From Mucilaginibacter sp. (lineage in GTDB: Bacteria > Bacteroidota > Bacteroidia > Sphingobacteriales > Sphingobacteriaceae), in assembly GCF_028288185.1 (NCBI RefSeq), contig NZ_JAQBOF010000008.1, positions 338,026 through 402,025 on the forward strand: 64,000 nucleotides of DNA, in the 5' to 3' direction. Position numbers and translations under genes: made by a program. Below the pieces are notes generated by a model. It saw only the letters and a list, made by a program, of their open reading frames with translations, made no database searches and was not told the origin of the DNA. Below are positions 17,566-26,939 of the stretch, piece after piece (positions within the stretch are counted from its first letter, which is position 1; every line of letters starts with the position of its first letter).

Positions 17566-18426
17566 TTAATGTAGTCCCTTCCTTTTCAACAGGCCGCCGG
17601 TAGTATCATCAATGCTTTGCTGAACTATGAATGCGGATGGGTCTATCCTTAATATCTGCTGTTTTAATGCAGGTATTTCTAAACGGGTTGCCACAGTAAA
17701 AATAATATCCCGTGGGTCATTAACATGCCCATCATTCCCGTAGCCGTGCTTGCCCTGGTAAACGGTAACGCCACGGCCCGATTTTTCGGTTATGGCTATC
17801 CTGATCTCTTCACTTTTTGCCGAAACCACAGTTAACCCCGTATGCTGGTCGATACCATTCAAAATAAAGTCTATCATTTTGGATGCGGATAGGTAAGTGA
17901 GGATAGAGTACAACGCTGATTCGATCCCCAGAAAAAAAGCAGCGGCAGAGAATATAGCTACGTTAAGCAGCAAGATCACATCATTTACTTTTAATAATTG
18001 CAGCTTTTTGCTAACCAGCAAAGCGGCTATCTCGGTGCCATCAAGCACGGCACCTCCTCTAATGGCTAAACCAATACCAACTCCAATAAAAAATCCGCCG
18101 AATACAGCTGTGAGCAATTTGTCGGGCGTAATGTCAGGAAAATTAATAAAGGCCAAACAAAGTGACAATCCCGCTATAGCCAACGCGCTTTTTATTGCAA
18201 AATGCGAACCCAACCTTCGGTAACCAACAAAAATAAAAGGTATATTGAGGATAAAGATAAGAATAGCTATAGGGACACCCGTTATGTCAGCTAATAACAT
18301 AGATATACCTGTAACTCCGCCATCAATAAAATGGCTTGAAAGTAAAAAACCTTTTAAACCCATACCGGCAGATAGTATACCCAGAATTACTAATATCAGG
18401 TTTTTAAGCTCATCCTTAATTTTCAT
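17566..18426 (-). CDS. YitT family integral membrane protein (DUF161 + DUF2179)
   Basis: A 286-residue protein with about five or six hydrophobic helices in residues 8-190 (for example LILVILGILSAGMGLKGFLL and the glycine-rich GGFFIGVGIGLAIRGGAVLDG segment) and a soluble C-terminal DUF2179 domain (about 205-280; SGRGVTVYQGKHGYG). ATG at 18426 is preferred over the in-frame TTG at 18430-18432. The family function is unknown; a transport role is often supposed. Minus strand, single gene; the preceding unit ends at the terminator at 18460. Confidence 0.88.
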   Translation of the reverse strand: MKIKDELKNLILVILGILSAGMGLKGFLLSSHFIDGGVTGISMLLADITGVPIAILIFILNIPFIFVGYRRLGSHFAIKSALAIAGLSLCLAFINFPDITPDKLLTAVFGGFFIGVGIGLAIRGGAVLDGTEIAALLVSKKLQLLKVNDVILLLNVAIFSAAAFFLGIESALYSILTYLSASKMIDFILNGIDQHTGLTVVSAKSEEIRIAITEKSGRGVTVYQGKHGYGNDGHVNDPRDIIFTVATRLEIPALKQQILRIDPSAFIVQQSIDDTTGGLLKRKGLH

Positions 18427-18459
18427 TATCAAATATAGTTTAGGAACAAGTTAAGCAAA

Positions 18460-18485
18460 AAAGACCGGCTGTTTGGCCGGTCTTT
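18460..18485 (-). terminator. Intrinsic terminator after the TldD/TldE operon
   Basis: AAAGACCGGC pairs with GCCGGTCTTT (10 bp) around a six-base loop. Read on the minus strand it is followed by a run of T residues, placing it immediately downstream of the tldE-like gene that ends at 18508. Confidence 0.88.
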
Positions 18486-18507
18486 AAATTTATAGATATA
18501 AAAAACG

Positions 18508-19839
18508 TTATACCGCGTCAGACAGTGAGCTGAAGGTAAAGTCTCTTACTTTCATTGGCGGGATCATGTAGCTGCGGTAACTTTCAACGCTTATAGCGCG
18601 TTCTGGTTTACCTAATGCTTCTACATTGTTCAGCATAATTACCGGGCTTTCATTAAACCTGAAATTTTTAACCGGGAATTTGATCTTACCATTCTCAATA
18701 TAAAAAGTACCATCTCGGGTAAGGCCGGTTAGTAACAATGTTTGCTGATCGACCATACGGATATACCATAAACGCGATACAAGGATACCGCGCTCTGTGC
18801 TGGCAATCATTTCTTCAACGCTGCTATTGCCGCCTTCCATTATAATATTGCTTGGGAAGGGTACAGGTTTTACGCCTTTCTTTTCGGCCCAGTAGCGTGA
18901 GTAGCTTAGATTTTTTACTACACCTTTATCTATCCAATAGGTTTTTTCAAGTGATAGTCCTTCTCTGTCCCAGGTTGCGCCGGGCAGTTCCGTATTAAAC
19001 GGATCAGAATAGATGGTCACTTTTTCATCTACCAGTTGATCGCCTAAGCGTGTGCCACCGCCTTTTTTACTCAGGAAGCTACGACCTTCTTCCGCGCTGC
19101 GCGCGTCAAAACGAAACATATTTTCCAACATATAAGCGCCGGCAGTAGGTTCTAATATTACGGTATATTTACCGGGCTCAATAGCTCTTGCATCTTTAGA
19201 CGCATTGGCTTTCATGGCAGCAATTTTAGTAGCGCCATAAGTATCCAGCTTTTTAATATCTGTAAACCCGCGGGCTGCATAGCCTGATACGGTGCCTGCT
19301 TCGCTACGGGTAGTTACCGAGAAAGTAACATCTGATGATTTGTTGTATGCAAACAAACCTTTAGAGTTCATTACCGCGCTAAAGCCAGATGTGTTTTCTA
19401 AAAATCCTGCCTGTACTAAGCCGGCTTCTTTAGTCGCCTTCATACTCTGGGCTATTAGTTCGGCACGGGTGTCCGGGGTCATTGCCGCAGTGTCCGCGTT
19501 CCAGGTTATAGATTCTTTAAAGGTAGCCGGGCCCAGGGCCGGCATAAATTCAGGGTTTGGAGGAGCAAGTTGAGCCAGCTCTTCTGCACGGCGCACTACT
19601 TTCTCTAATGATGCATCGTCAAACTCATTAATACTTGCCGACCCTGTTTTTTTGCCGAATGTTGAGTTTACAAATAAAGTTGTACCGCTGGTTTCTGACG
19701 CGGTTGAAACCGCATTTAATGCTGTACGGATGTTTCCGCCCATACGGCCACCCAAAGCCACTTCACACTCATCGGCTTTTGAATAGCTAAGCACCTTCTT
19801 TAACAAAGCTTGTGCTTGTTCTTTAGTTAATATCGCCAT
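18508..19839 (-). CDS. TldD/PmbA family protein, TldE-like (non-metal partner)
   Basis: A 443-residue member of the TldD/TldE peptidase family. It lacks the HExxxH zinc motif found in the upstream gene and carries VILEPTAGAYMLENMFRFDARSAEEGRSFLSKKGG in the equivalent place, as in TldE/PmbA subunits. In characterised systems TldD and TldE form a heterodimer that degrades unfolded peptides or matures peptides such as microcin B17. It is 6 bp downstream of the tldD-like gene, supporting a paired complex. Confidence 0.9.
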   Translation of the reverse strand: MAILTKEQAQALLKKVLSYSKADECEVALGGRMGGNIRTALNAVSTASETSGTTLFVNSTFGKKTGSASINEFDDASLEKVVRRAEELAQLAPPNPEFMPALGPATFKESITWNADTAAMTPDTRAELIAQSMKATKEAGLVQAGFLENTSGFSAVMNSKGLFAYNKSSDVTFSVTTRSEAGTVSGYAARGFTDIKKLDTYGATKIAAMKANASKDARAIEPGKYTVILEPTAGAYMLENMFRFDARSAEEGRSFLSKKGGGTRLGDQLVDEKVTIYSDPFNTELPGATWDREGLSLEKTYWIDKGVVKNLSYSRYWAEKKGVKPVPFPSNIIMEGGNSSVEEMIASTERGILVSRLWYIRMVDQQTLLLTGLTRDGTFYIENGKIKFPVKNFRFNESPVIMLNNVEALGKPERAISVESYRSYMIPPMKVRDFTFSSLSDAV

Positions 19840-19845
19840 ATCTAA

Positions 19846-21486
19846 TTATCCGATCTTTCTTTTAGTGTTAATAACATTTACTCCATTAAAACGCGTGGTT
19901 GATGAACCGTGTGACACAGCGCTTACCTGCTGCGGTTGGCCCTTACCATCAGAAAATGAACCGCCAAGGCGATAGTCGCTCTCATCACAAACACCTACAC
20001 ATGAGTTCCAGAACTCTTGCGTATTAGCCTGGTAGGCAACATCATTTATCTGGCCGATGATTTTGCCATTCTTAATTTCGTAAAACAACTGGCCGCCAAA
20101 CTGGAAGTTATAACGTTGCTGATCAATAGAGAACGAACCATTATTAACGATAAAAATCCCTTTCTCAACATTTTTAATCATGTCATCTGGTGATAACGGT
20201 GTTTTGCCCGGCTTTAACGATACGTTAGGCATACGCTGAAACTGTACAGAATCCCAGTTATCAGCATAGCAACAGCCCTGCGATTTATCTAAACCAATAA
20301 TATGTGCCTGGTCGCGTGTGGCTTGATAGTTAACCAATATGCCGTCTTTTATTAATTCCCATTCGCCGCATTTTACGCCTTCATCATCATAACCAACCTG
20401 GCCCAATGATCCCTTTTGCAATTTATCGGCATGGATATTTACATGCTCGCTGCCAAACTTAAAGTTTTTAGATTTCCATTTATCCAATGTCAGGAAGCTG
20501 GTTCCGGCAAAATTGGCCTCATAGCCCAATACACGGTCAAGCTCGGTAGGGTGGCCTACCGATTCATGGATAGTTAGCCATAAGTGTGATGGGTCAAGCA
20601 CCAGGTCATATTTACCCGGCTCAACAGATTTGGCGGTTATTTTTTCACTAACGTTTTTGGCCGCTTGGGCTATGTCTTCCAACATATCATAACGTTGTTT
20701 ATAGCGGGTAACAACGCCGGTAACCTTCTCGGCTGCTGATGGAATAAGGTACTCATATCCTAAACCCATCGGCGAACTTAAGGATGATTGCGTTTGGAAA
20801 CTGCCGGCACTCTGATCAATCTTAGTGACCTGGAAATTAGGTGATATACGATGAATATCCTGGTCGATATAAGAACCATCTGTGGAAGCAAAATACTTTT
20901 GCTCATTGATCATGGCCAGGAACGAGTTTACAAAGCTGGCACCACCTTTTGTTGCAATGGCATTTGCAGCCAGTAACAGGTCAACCTTTTCTTTAATAGG
21001 TACTTCAAAAGCATTTTTTTCGATTGGCGCTTTCCAGCTTACCTGGCCATAGCCTTTTTGCGGGGCTAGTTCAACAGGTTTGCCGCCAATTTTGGCGTTT
21101 GCTTTGGCCACCGCTACAGCTCGTGCCGCAGTTTTCGCCATACCGTCCTTAGTTACATCGTTAGTTGCAGCAAAGCCCCAACATCCGTTTGCCAGTACGC
21201 GTATGCCTACTCCGAATGACTCCGTATTAGCAACACCTTGTACCCGTTGCTCGCGTGTAGCAACAAACTGCGACAGGTAGCGGCCAATGCGCACATCGGC
21301 ATAAGATGCACCTGCTGCCTTTGCCGTATTTAGCGCTACGTCGGCCAGTGCTTTCTTGGTTGCTACGTCCATGCCTTCGGCTAATAGCCTGGAAGCATCG
21401 ACAGGGCTGCCCAGGGCAGAAAAGTTTGGCAGCATCATAGCTCCCGCACCAATTCCTGTTAAATAGATAAAATCTTTACGTCTCAA
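19846..21486 (-). CDS. TldD-like metallopeptidase with Tat-type leader
   Basis: A 546-residue TldD homologue with the zinc motif HESVGH (HExxxH) in TIHESVGHPTELDRVLGYEANFAGTSF near residue 310. The start is TTG at 21486, supported by an unusually good Shine-Dalgarno (AAGGAGG, 21499-21493) six bases upstream. The N-terminus MRRKDFIYLTGIGAGAMMLP has a twin-arginine-like pattern, implying export, which is unlike cytoplasmic E. coli TldD. It precedes the TldE-like gene and lies 52 bp downstream of the MoxR-type membrane cluster on the same strand. Confidence 0.9.
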   Translation of the reverse strand: MRRKDFIYLTGIGAGAMMLPNFSALGSPVDASRLLAEGMDVATKKALADVALNTAKAAGASYADVRIGRYLSQFVATREQRVQGVANTESFGVGIRVLANGCWGFAATNDVTKDGMAKTAARAVAVAKANAKIGGKPVELAPQKGYGQVSWKAPIEKNAFEVPIKEKVDLLLAANAIATKGGASFVNSFLAMINEQKYFASTDGSYIDQDIHRISPNFQVTKIDQSAGSFQTQSSLSSPMGLGYEYLIPSAAEKVTGVVTRYKQRYDMLEDIAQAAKNVSEKITAKSVEPGKYDLVLDPSHLWLTIHESVGHPTELDRVLGYEANFAGTSFLTLDKWKSKNFKFGSEHVNIHADKLQKGSLGQVGYDDEGVKCGEWELIKDGILVNYQATRDQAHIIGLDKSQGCCYADNWDSVQFQRMPNVSLKPGKTPLSPDDMIKNVEKGIFIVNNGSFSIDQQRYNFQFGGQLFYEIKNGKIIGQINDVAYQANTQEFWNSCVGVCDESDYRLGGSFSDGKGQPQQVSAVSHGSSTTRFNGVNVINTKRKIG

Positions 21487-21492
21487 TTTAAT

Positions 21493-21499
21493 CCTCCTT
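21493..21499 (-). promoter_or_regulatory. Strong Shine-Dalgarno for the tldD-like TTG start
   Basis: On the minus strand the sequence reads AAGGAGGATTAAATTG, so a full AAGGAGG lies six bases before TTG. Such sites are rare in Bacteroidota and here fix the start codon next to the twin-arginine leader. Confidence 0.7.
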
Positions 21500-21538
21500 G
21501 TTTTTATGAAATCAGTTAATTGTTTGCTATAAAAATGT

Positions 21539-23314
21539 TTAGCGGGCCAGGAATTTGCTCTCGGCCCATAAAAAAGTCATAGCCATTAAAAATAGTATAA
21601 AAAAATATATTTTGGGCACCAACACCCAGTTTTTTTGGCGTATTTGTTTTGTTACAATTGTAGTGCCTTTATGCTCCTGTACATATTGGTTTGTGGTATT
21701 TAATTTATTTGCCGCTGTAAGGCTTTTCCACGCATTATTTCGCCATACGTACCACCAATAAGGTGTGCCATTATTTGATATAGATTGCTGCCAGCCAAGA
21801 GCGTTTGGCCAATAAGTGGCCAGCACTTCAAAAGGAACAGCCGGGTTTTGCGAAGGATATACACTACTTTGATTGATCTTAATACTATTTATGATTGATG
21901 TATTTTCAATAACTATCCTTGTCGGTTTATTAGGGACTGGCAAATCACCTTTAACAGCCCAATTTTCGGTAATAGGTTCTTTGCGGACGGCTTTATTAAT
22001 AAGTGATGACCATAGCAAGTAATAATCACTATTATTTCCATTTAATAACCAGTTATGGCTATTACTTATGGTAGTGAAAACCAACCTGCCTGCGCCGAAT
22101 AATGCCGCTGCCGCTGCTATGTGGTTATGCTCATCAGTTACCAATGTTTGGGTATTGGTATGGGCGTTGATGTATGCAGGGTCGAGATTTAATTTAGCAG
22201 TTTTGCCTTTGCCCTGTATGTTAAGTGTGGTTGAAATTGTTTGCTTACCCGATGTGGAAGTAACCAAAAAATATCGCTGCAACCATGAAGATGCCTTACC
22301 CGAGCTATCTGCACGGATAATTATACCCATGCCTTTTTGTACTTGTTGTTGTAATGCGGCGTTTTCGGTAACGGGAAGTCCTTTTAGTAGGGATAGGTCG
22401 CCAATTAATACGTCAAATTTTTCTAATACAGCTGCGGATAGATGGGTAAGATCCGGCTTAGCCATATTAATATATTCCAGGCTGTATTTACCTTTGGTAA
22501 TGGTTGACCGTGAGGCCACGCCATAACCATTTTGGCTCAGCCATATTTTTAAAAATTTGGTCTCAAAATCCGGCGAAGCCGAAAGAATAAGAACTTTTAA
22601 TGGTTTTATAGGATTAATAATAACCGGCAACTGTTCTTGCTCAAGCGTGTCTTTATTGGTAATTACTAATAAAGTGTACACTGCTTTTCCTATATTTTTT
22701 GGTGTAGATTTAAGTGTAAGGTCCGAATTGGTATTTGCAGAAATTTCGGCAGAATCAAGCGTAGTATTTAATCCTTTCAATACAATTTTGCAGGCTTTTG
22801 CCAATGTGTTTTTATACTTAATCTGTACCTCAAATACCTCGCCGACTTTTAATTGGTCTGTCCAGTTGGCGGCAATAAACCCATAGGGAATAGGCGAAGG
22901 GTGAAAAATAATATGGTGCCCGACTAATTGGTTAAGCTCTTCTTTATTTAATCCAAACCCAAAAATGTCTAAGGATAAATTATCAGAGAATATGGATGCA
23001 TCATTTATAAACATGGCTTTTGGATATTGTTGTAATACTGATCTATCCAACGTGTAGATGCTGTCACTTTTTTCTGCTTGTAGACTGTCTTTATCAAAAC
23101 CCTGTGTCAACAGTATTTTATGCTTCCCTGTTGTTTGTATTGTGTTGCCCGGGTAACTTATTGGCAATATCAAACAAGCTAATATAGTTGCCGCTATTAA
23201 TATTGCCAGAATACGCCAGGTTAAGTATGATCTGATCTCGCGCGCATATTCCCGGTACGCCCCGAAGGCGGCCAATGCTATGCAGATGAGGATCACTATA
23301 CTATTCCAGCTCAT
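21539..23314 (-). CDS. Membrane protein of the MoxR/BatA cluster, unknown function
   Basis: A 591-residue protein with two N-terminal helices (about residues 5-20 and 31-52), a large extracytoplasmic region, and one helix near the C-terminus (IYFFILFLMAMTFLWAESKFLAR). Residues about 235-330 (KVLILSASPDFETKFLKIWLSQNGYGVASRS ... FDVLIGDLSLL) resemble a class I glutamine-amidotransferase-like Rossmann layer, as in other proteins of these clusters, without a visible catalytic Cys-His pair. It is two bases downstream of the 705-residue gene. I do not recognise a named function. Confidence 0.75.
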   Translation of the reverse strand: MSWNSIVILICIALAAFGAYREYAREIRSYLTWRILAILIAATILACLILPISYPGNTIQTTGKHKILLTQGFDKDSLQAEKSDSIYTLDRSVLQQYPKAMFINDASIFSDNLSLDIFGFGLNKEELNQLVGHHIIFHPSPIPYGFIAANWTDQLKVGEVFEVQIKYKNTLAKACKIVLKGLNTTLDSAEISANTNSDLTLKSTPKNIGKAVYTLLVITNKDTLEQEQLPVIINPIKPLKVLILSASPDFETKFLKIWLSQNGYGVASRSTITKGKYSLEYINMAKPDLTHLSAAVLEKFDVLIGDLSLLKGLPVTENAALQQQVQKGMGIIIRADSSGKASSWLQRYFLVTSTSGKQTISTTLNIQGKGKTAKLNLDPAYINAHTNTQTLVTDEHNHIAAAAALFGAGRLVFTTISNSHNWLLNGNNSDYYLLWSSLINKAVRKEPITENWAVKGDLPVPNKPTRIVIENTSIINSIKINQSSVYPSQNPAVPFEVLATYWPNALGWQQSISNNGTPYWWYVWRNNAWKSLTAANKLNTTNQYVQEHKGTTIVTKQIRQKNWVLVPKIYFFILFLMAMTFLWAESKFLAR

Positions 23315-23316
23315 TA

Positions 23317-25434
23317 TTAGCGGTTGTTTTTAATGTTTTGATAATAATGTTGGGCCAAACCCATATCAGGTTTAGCCGAATTGCTTTGCGGTAATTGCGC
23401 GCTTATTGGCAGTGTTTTTTGTATGCTGTGTTCTACCAGGTCAATATCCTGTAATTGAGGATTTGTTGCTGAAAGGATGCGATTAATAGCATTAACCGCC
23501 GGCAAGTAAATACCTGGTTGTGCAGATGCTTTTACACTTAACTGTTGTTTGGCTAACTGTAAAACATGCTTGTCATTATTGCTATACAAACGTGTTGTTT
23601 TAATTTGCTCTAATAATTGTATGGCGGTTTTAAGTGTTTCAAACTGGTCTGCCTTTGCTTTTATATTATCTTTATTTACAGGCTGAGTAATTTTGCTCAG
23701 ATCGCCGGTTAAGCGTTTCTCCAGCTTTATTGGCGATGGGTTATAAGCTGTTTTAGCTACGTACGATCTTGACTTTTGCTGTAGGTCTTTTAGTAAACGC
23801 AGCGCCTTGTATTCAAAAGGTAAAGCTTCCAGTGGTTTGTATAAACGCAAGCGAAGTTCGGCGTTCCACATTTCGGTTAGGGTTGCTTTTAGCTGGGCTT
23901 TAATTGCAGGTTCTAAAAAAGTGGCATCTTCGGCGTTATCATGCTTGTCGGTTATGGCATCAAATAGCATGGCCGCATTATTGAAATTTTCAATTTTATT
24001 TAGCTCAGTATTTTCTCCCAGTCCGCCAACATTTGATTCATCTTCCTCGCCCAAAAACTTGCCATATCGCAAGCGCAGTAGTTTTTGGTCCATGCCGATA
24101 TTATTGCAGGTGCTGTTAAAATTGTCTTTATTCAGACTGTCCTTTTGTTTGAGCAATTGCTCGGTATCCATAATGATCTGCCGCTGGCTTCGGAAATATT
24201 CCGGCTTAATATTGCCGCCGCTTACCAATCCATTCATGCTTAATAAAGCGGCAGTATCCTGTATAGAAACGGTGTAAACATCAGTACGTGTTTTTTGCTG
24301 ATGATTATCTGTCGCTTCAATATAAAAATAAAGCTCATCGCCAGGTTCCATGTCCAGTTTGGGCAAGTCAAACAAATGCTGTAACTCGTACTGCGGTTTA
24401 TGGGCCGCAAATGAGTCACCGAAACCAATCTTATACTCTTTAAACTTTACTGCCTCGCCGCTGCCCTTGGCAACGGTTGCGTAGATCATGGCATTACTAA
24501 CGCCGTAATCATCGGTAAGGGTAGTATTTAACATAACTTTTGAAGTTTCGCCGGCATCTATATAAGTGTATTGTTTGGGCGTTTTAACCCGTATTTGGGG
24601 CGCATTATCTTTTATAATTTCTATCTGATACAAGTCTGATAATTTGCCATCTATGTCAACCTGATAAAAGCTGGGTTTGTTAATGTTTTTTTGGACGACC
24701 CATTTGGTATGATCGGTATTGGGTTTTAGCGGGACGCGTTCATTATCATTAAATACCAGGCTTATCTGTTTAAGCGCGATATTGGTGCTGATCTCCCAGG
24801 TAACTGTCGAACCATCTTCGGCCAATAAAGTAAATTTATCCTGACTGCGTTTGGGTTTTCCGGTGTAGGCCGGGGGAGTTATGGTTAGATCAACTGCATC
24901 GATTTGTGGTAATACTTTTTCGGGCGGGCTTGCTTTTTGTTGCTGATTATTGCTAAATAAACTATTAGATACATAACTATGATGGGCGAATTTATTTGCT
25001 GTAATAAAAACTATAACAGCAACTATCACCAGCAACAAAGCGCGTTTTAAATGAATAGTAAATTGCTTGGGCAGGGCGGGTATCCCGCTTAATGCAGAAT
25101 CCACTTTACTTAATTGTAACCGCTGCAATAAATTTAATTCGTCAGGTGGTTTGATAGCTAACTCCGCGCTTTCTTCTAGTATAGGATAATGCTGATTTAA
25201 AAAAGCTGCGACAGTAAGCGATGTTATTTGCCAGGGGCGGTGTAGATATAATAATACGCATCCAACTATCACAAAAATAAACACCGACCACCATCCCGAT
25301 ATAGGCAGCAACCAATGTAATATCGCGATAGCAAACAAAGCATACGCCGCCGCCAAAATAACATCAGCCAGTAATTGGTAGCCAATCCATTTTTGCTTTA
25401 AGCTATTTATTATGTCTATGCCTTGTTTACCCAT
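23317..25434 (-). CDS. Large membrane protein of the MoxR/BatA cluster, DUF4175-like
   Basis: A 705-residue protein. It has two N-terminal helices (about residues 20-65), a third near 130-145 (LLLVIVAVIVFITANKFA), then a long extracytoplasmic region with Ig-like strands (DLTITPPAYTGKPKRSQDKFTLLAEDGS; DNAPQIRVKTPKQYTYIDAGE) and a helical C-terminal half. This layout resembles DUF4175-type proteins found beside MoxR/DUF58/BatA genes. The start overlaps the upstream BatA-like gene by 8 bp. Function unknown; a scaffold role is possible. Confidence 0.75.
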   Translation of the reverse strand: MGKQGIDIINSLKQKWIGYQLLADVILAAAYALFAIAILHWLLPISGWWSVFIFVIVGCVLLYLHRPWQITSLTVAAFLNQHYPILEESAELAIKPPDELNLLQRLQLSKVDSALSGIPALPKQFTIHLKRALLLVIVAVIVFITANKFAHHSYVSNSLFSNNQQQKASPPEKVLPQIDAVDLTITPPAYTGKPKRSQDKFTLLAEDGSTVTWEISTNIALKQISLVFNDNERVPLKPNTDHTKWVVQKNINKPSFYQVDIDGKLSDLYQIEIIKDNAPQIRVKTPKQYTYIDAGETSKVMLNTTLTDDYGVSNAMIYATVAKGSGEAVKFKEYKIGFGDSFAAHKPQYELQHLFDLPKLDMEPGDELYFYIEATDNHQQKTRTDVYTVSIQDTAALLSMNGLVSGGNIKPEYFRSQRQIIMDTEQLLKQKDSLNKDNFNSTCNNIGMDQKLLRLRYGKFLGEEDESNVGGLGENTELNKIENFNNAAMLFDAITDKHDNAEDATFLEPAIKAQLKATLTEMWNAELRLRLYKPLEALPFEYKALRLLKDLQQKSRSYVAKTAYNPSPIKLEKRLTGDLSKITQPVNKDNIKAKADQFETLKTAIQLLEQIKTTRLYSNNDKHVLQLAKQQLSVKASAQPGIYLPAVNAINRILSATNPQLQDIDLVEHSIQKTLPISAQLPQSNSAKPDMGLAQHYYQNIKNNR

Positions 25435-26938
25435 TTGCTAATACCGTTTTGTTTTTAGTAGCCAGCCAGCGCTCAGTAAAAAGTGCTAATGCCAGGGCCA
25501 GCCATAAGTAATGGGTTAAATCTGTATAGGTGTTTAGTTGTGTCGGTGCTTTTTTTGCATCTGCAATAAAATCGGGTTGTAATTGGGCGTTGCTTATTAT
25601 CCGGTGGTCATGTTCCATTACATCATTAACTATTGGTTGTGTAAGTGTTAATAACCATTTTGGGAACTCATCGTTCCAAACTAACTCATTCCAGGTTGGA
25701 TTAAAGCGGCTGTAAAAATAATATTGGATCGAGCTGCCTTTTTGCCCGGCGCTTAATATGGGATTGCCAAAACCATCTGTCCATATCGGTCTGCCGTTTG
25801 TTGTTTTTGTAACGATGGTTTTATATAGTGCTATTTTAGTTTGTCGTTGAGTAATAGTATGGCTTTCGTTATTGCTTATCCATGAGTTCACCTCGGTTAT
25901 TTTACCGGCCTCATAACTAAACAGGTTTTTTGTTTTTGCTGATAGGATAGTACCTACAGGTTTTTCGGACAACCAATAGATCCAATCCTGATTAGCCGGA
26001 ATAGCATCTGCCTGGTTATATAATTTAATAACCGTATTGCGCCCGGTTAATTGAGCGATGGCTTGCAACGCGGCTTTTAAATAGCTTGCATCAACCTCCG
26101 CCTTATCTGTATAAATGGCAATGTGGGTAATAGCGGTATCAACAGGTATTTTAGTATCCTGTAAGTTTACAAATGGCAACCCTTTATCAATAGCAACGCT
26201 GTACGCTGAACTATTTTGACCGCCATTTTTTACATCGTTATATTGATATGTTGTACCCGATGGGGTTGAAGTGCCCTGCATAACCCTGATACTTCCGTTA
26301 TCAGTAAGCCATGCACCTGCCAACCAATTGCTCACCGAATCAGCCGGAGTATAGGTATGCCAGTTAATATGTAATGACGTTACAGGTTTTTCACCTCTGA
26401 AGTGTGTTATTGTGTTTGGTGTAAATAATTCAACCGGAGTAGCCGATGATACTCTATCAGTTAATTGGTTAATAAGCGACCAGTAGTTTAAGTTGTCTTT
26501 CTTTTGTGTACTATCAGGTACTGTTTTACTATTCACTAATTCGTTCAAATCCTGCTTCAAAAAATCAGGCCTAAAAAAATGAACCTCATAACCTGTTTTA
26601 GCAAGCGAATCTATTTTAGGTTGAAATTTGCGATAAGCCTGGTTAAAATCGGCATAAGGTATCAATATCCAACCTTTGGATTTGCTGGTTTTTAAATGCT
26701 GCTGCAAAAGGGGAACGGCTAATAAAAATGCTAATAACGTTAACAATAAACAGCGTAATAACAGCAATAAAATATCCAATAATTTAAAACTCCTGCTGCT
26801 TGATGGTGAAGACTCCGTAAACAATGAAATACTACCCACCTTGAGCGTTTTGCCCGGTTTAATGTTCCATAAGTGAATGATAACCGGAATGCTGATAGCA
26901 GCCAGCGCCAATAGCCATATGGGGTTTGTAAGCAGCAT
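25427..26938 (-). CDS. BatA N-terminal-domain membrane protein
   Basis: About 503 residues. The N-terminus MLLTNPIWLLALAAISIPVIIHLWN, followed by a second hydrophobic segment (LLDILLLLLRCLLLTLLAFLLAVPLL), is the BatA/aerotolerance-type N-terminal domain. A large exposed region follows, and a C-terminal helix (DLTHYLWLALALALFTERWLA) near 470. ATG at 26938 is one base after the DUF58 stop codon and is preferred over the in-frame TTG at 26959. In related clusters such proteins act with MoxR and VWA-type proteins. No von Willebrand A metal site is obvious here. Confidence 0.85.
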   Translation of the reverse strand: MLLTNPIWLLALAAISIPVIIHLWNIKPGKTLKVGSISLFTESSPSSSRSFKLLDILLLLLRCLLLTLLAFLLAVPLLQQHLKTSKSKGWILIPYADFNQAYRKFQPKIDSLAKTGYEVHFFRPDFLKQDLNELVNSKTVPDSTQKKDNLNYWSLINQLTDRVSSATPVELFTPNTITHFRGEKPVTSLHINWHTYTPADSVSNWLAGAWLTDNGSIRVMQGTSTPSGTTYQYNDVKNGGQNSSAYSVAIDKGLPFVNLQDTKIPVDTAITHIAIYTDKAEVDASYLKAALQAIAQLTGRNTVIKLYNQADAIPANQDWIYWLSEKPVGTILSAKTKNLFSYEAGKITEVNSWISNNESHTITQRQTKIALYKTIVTKTTNGRPIWTDGFGNPILSAGQKGSSIQYYFYSRFNPTWNELVWNDEFPKWLLTLTQPIVNDVMEHDHRIISNAQLQPDFIADAKKAPTQLNTYTDLTHYLWLALALALFTERWLATKNKTVLANG

Positions 26939-26939
26939 A

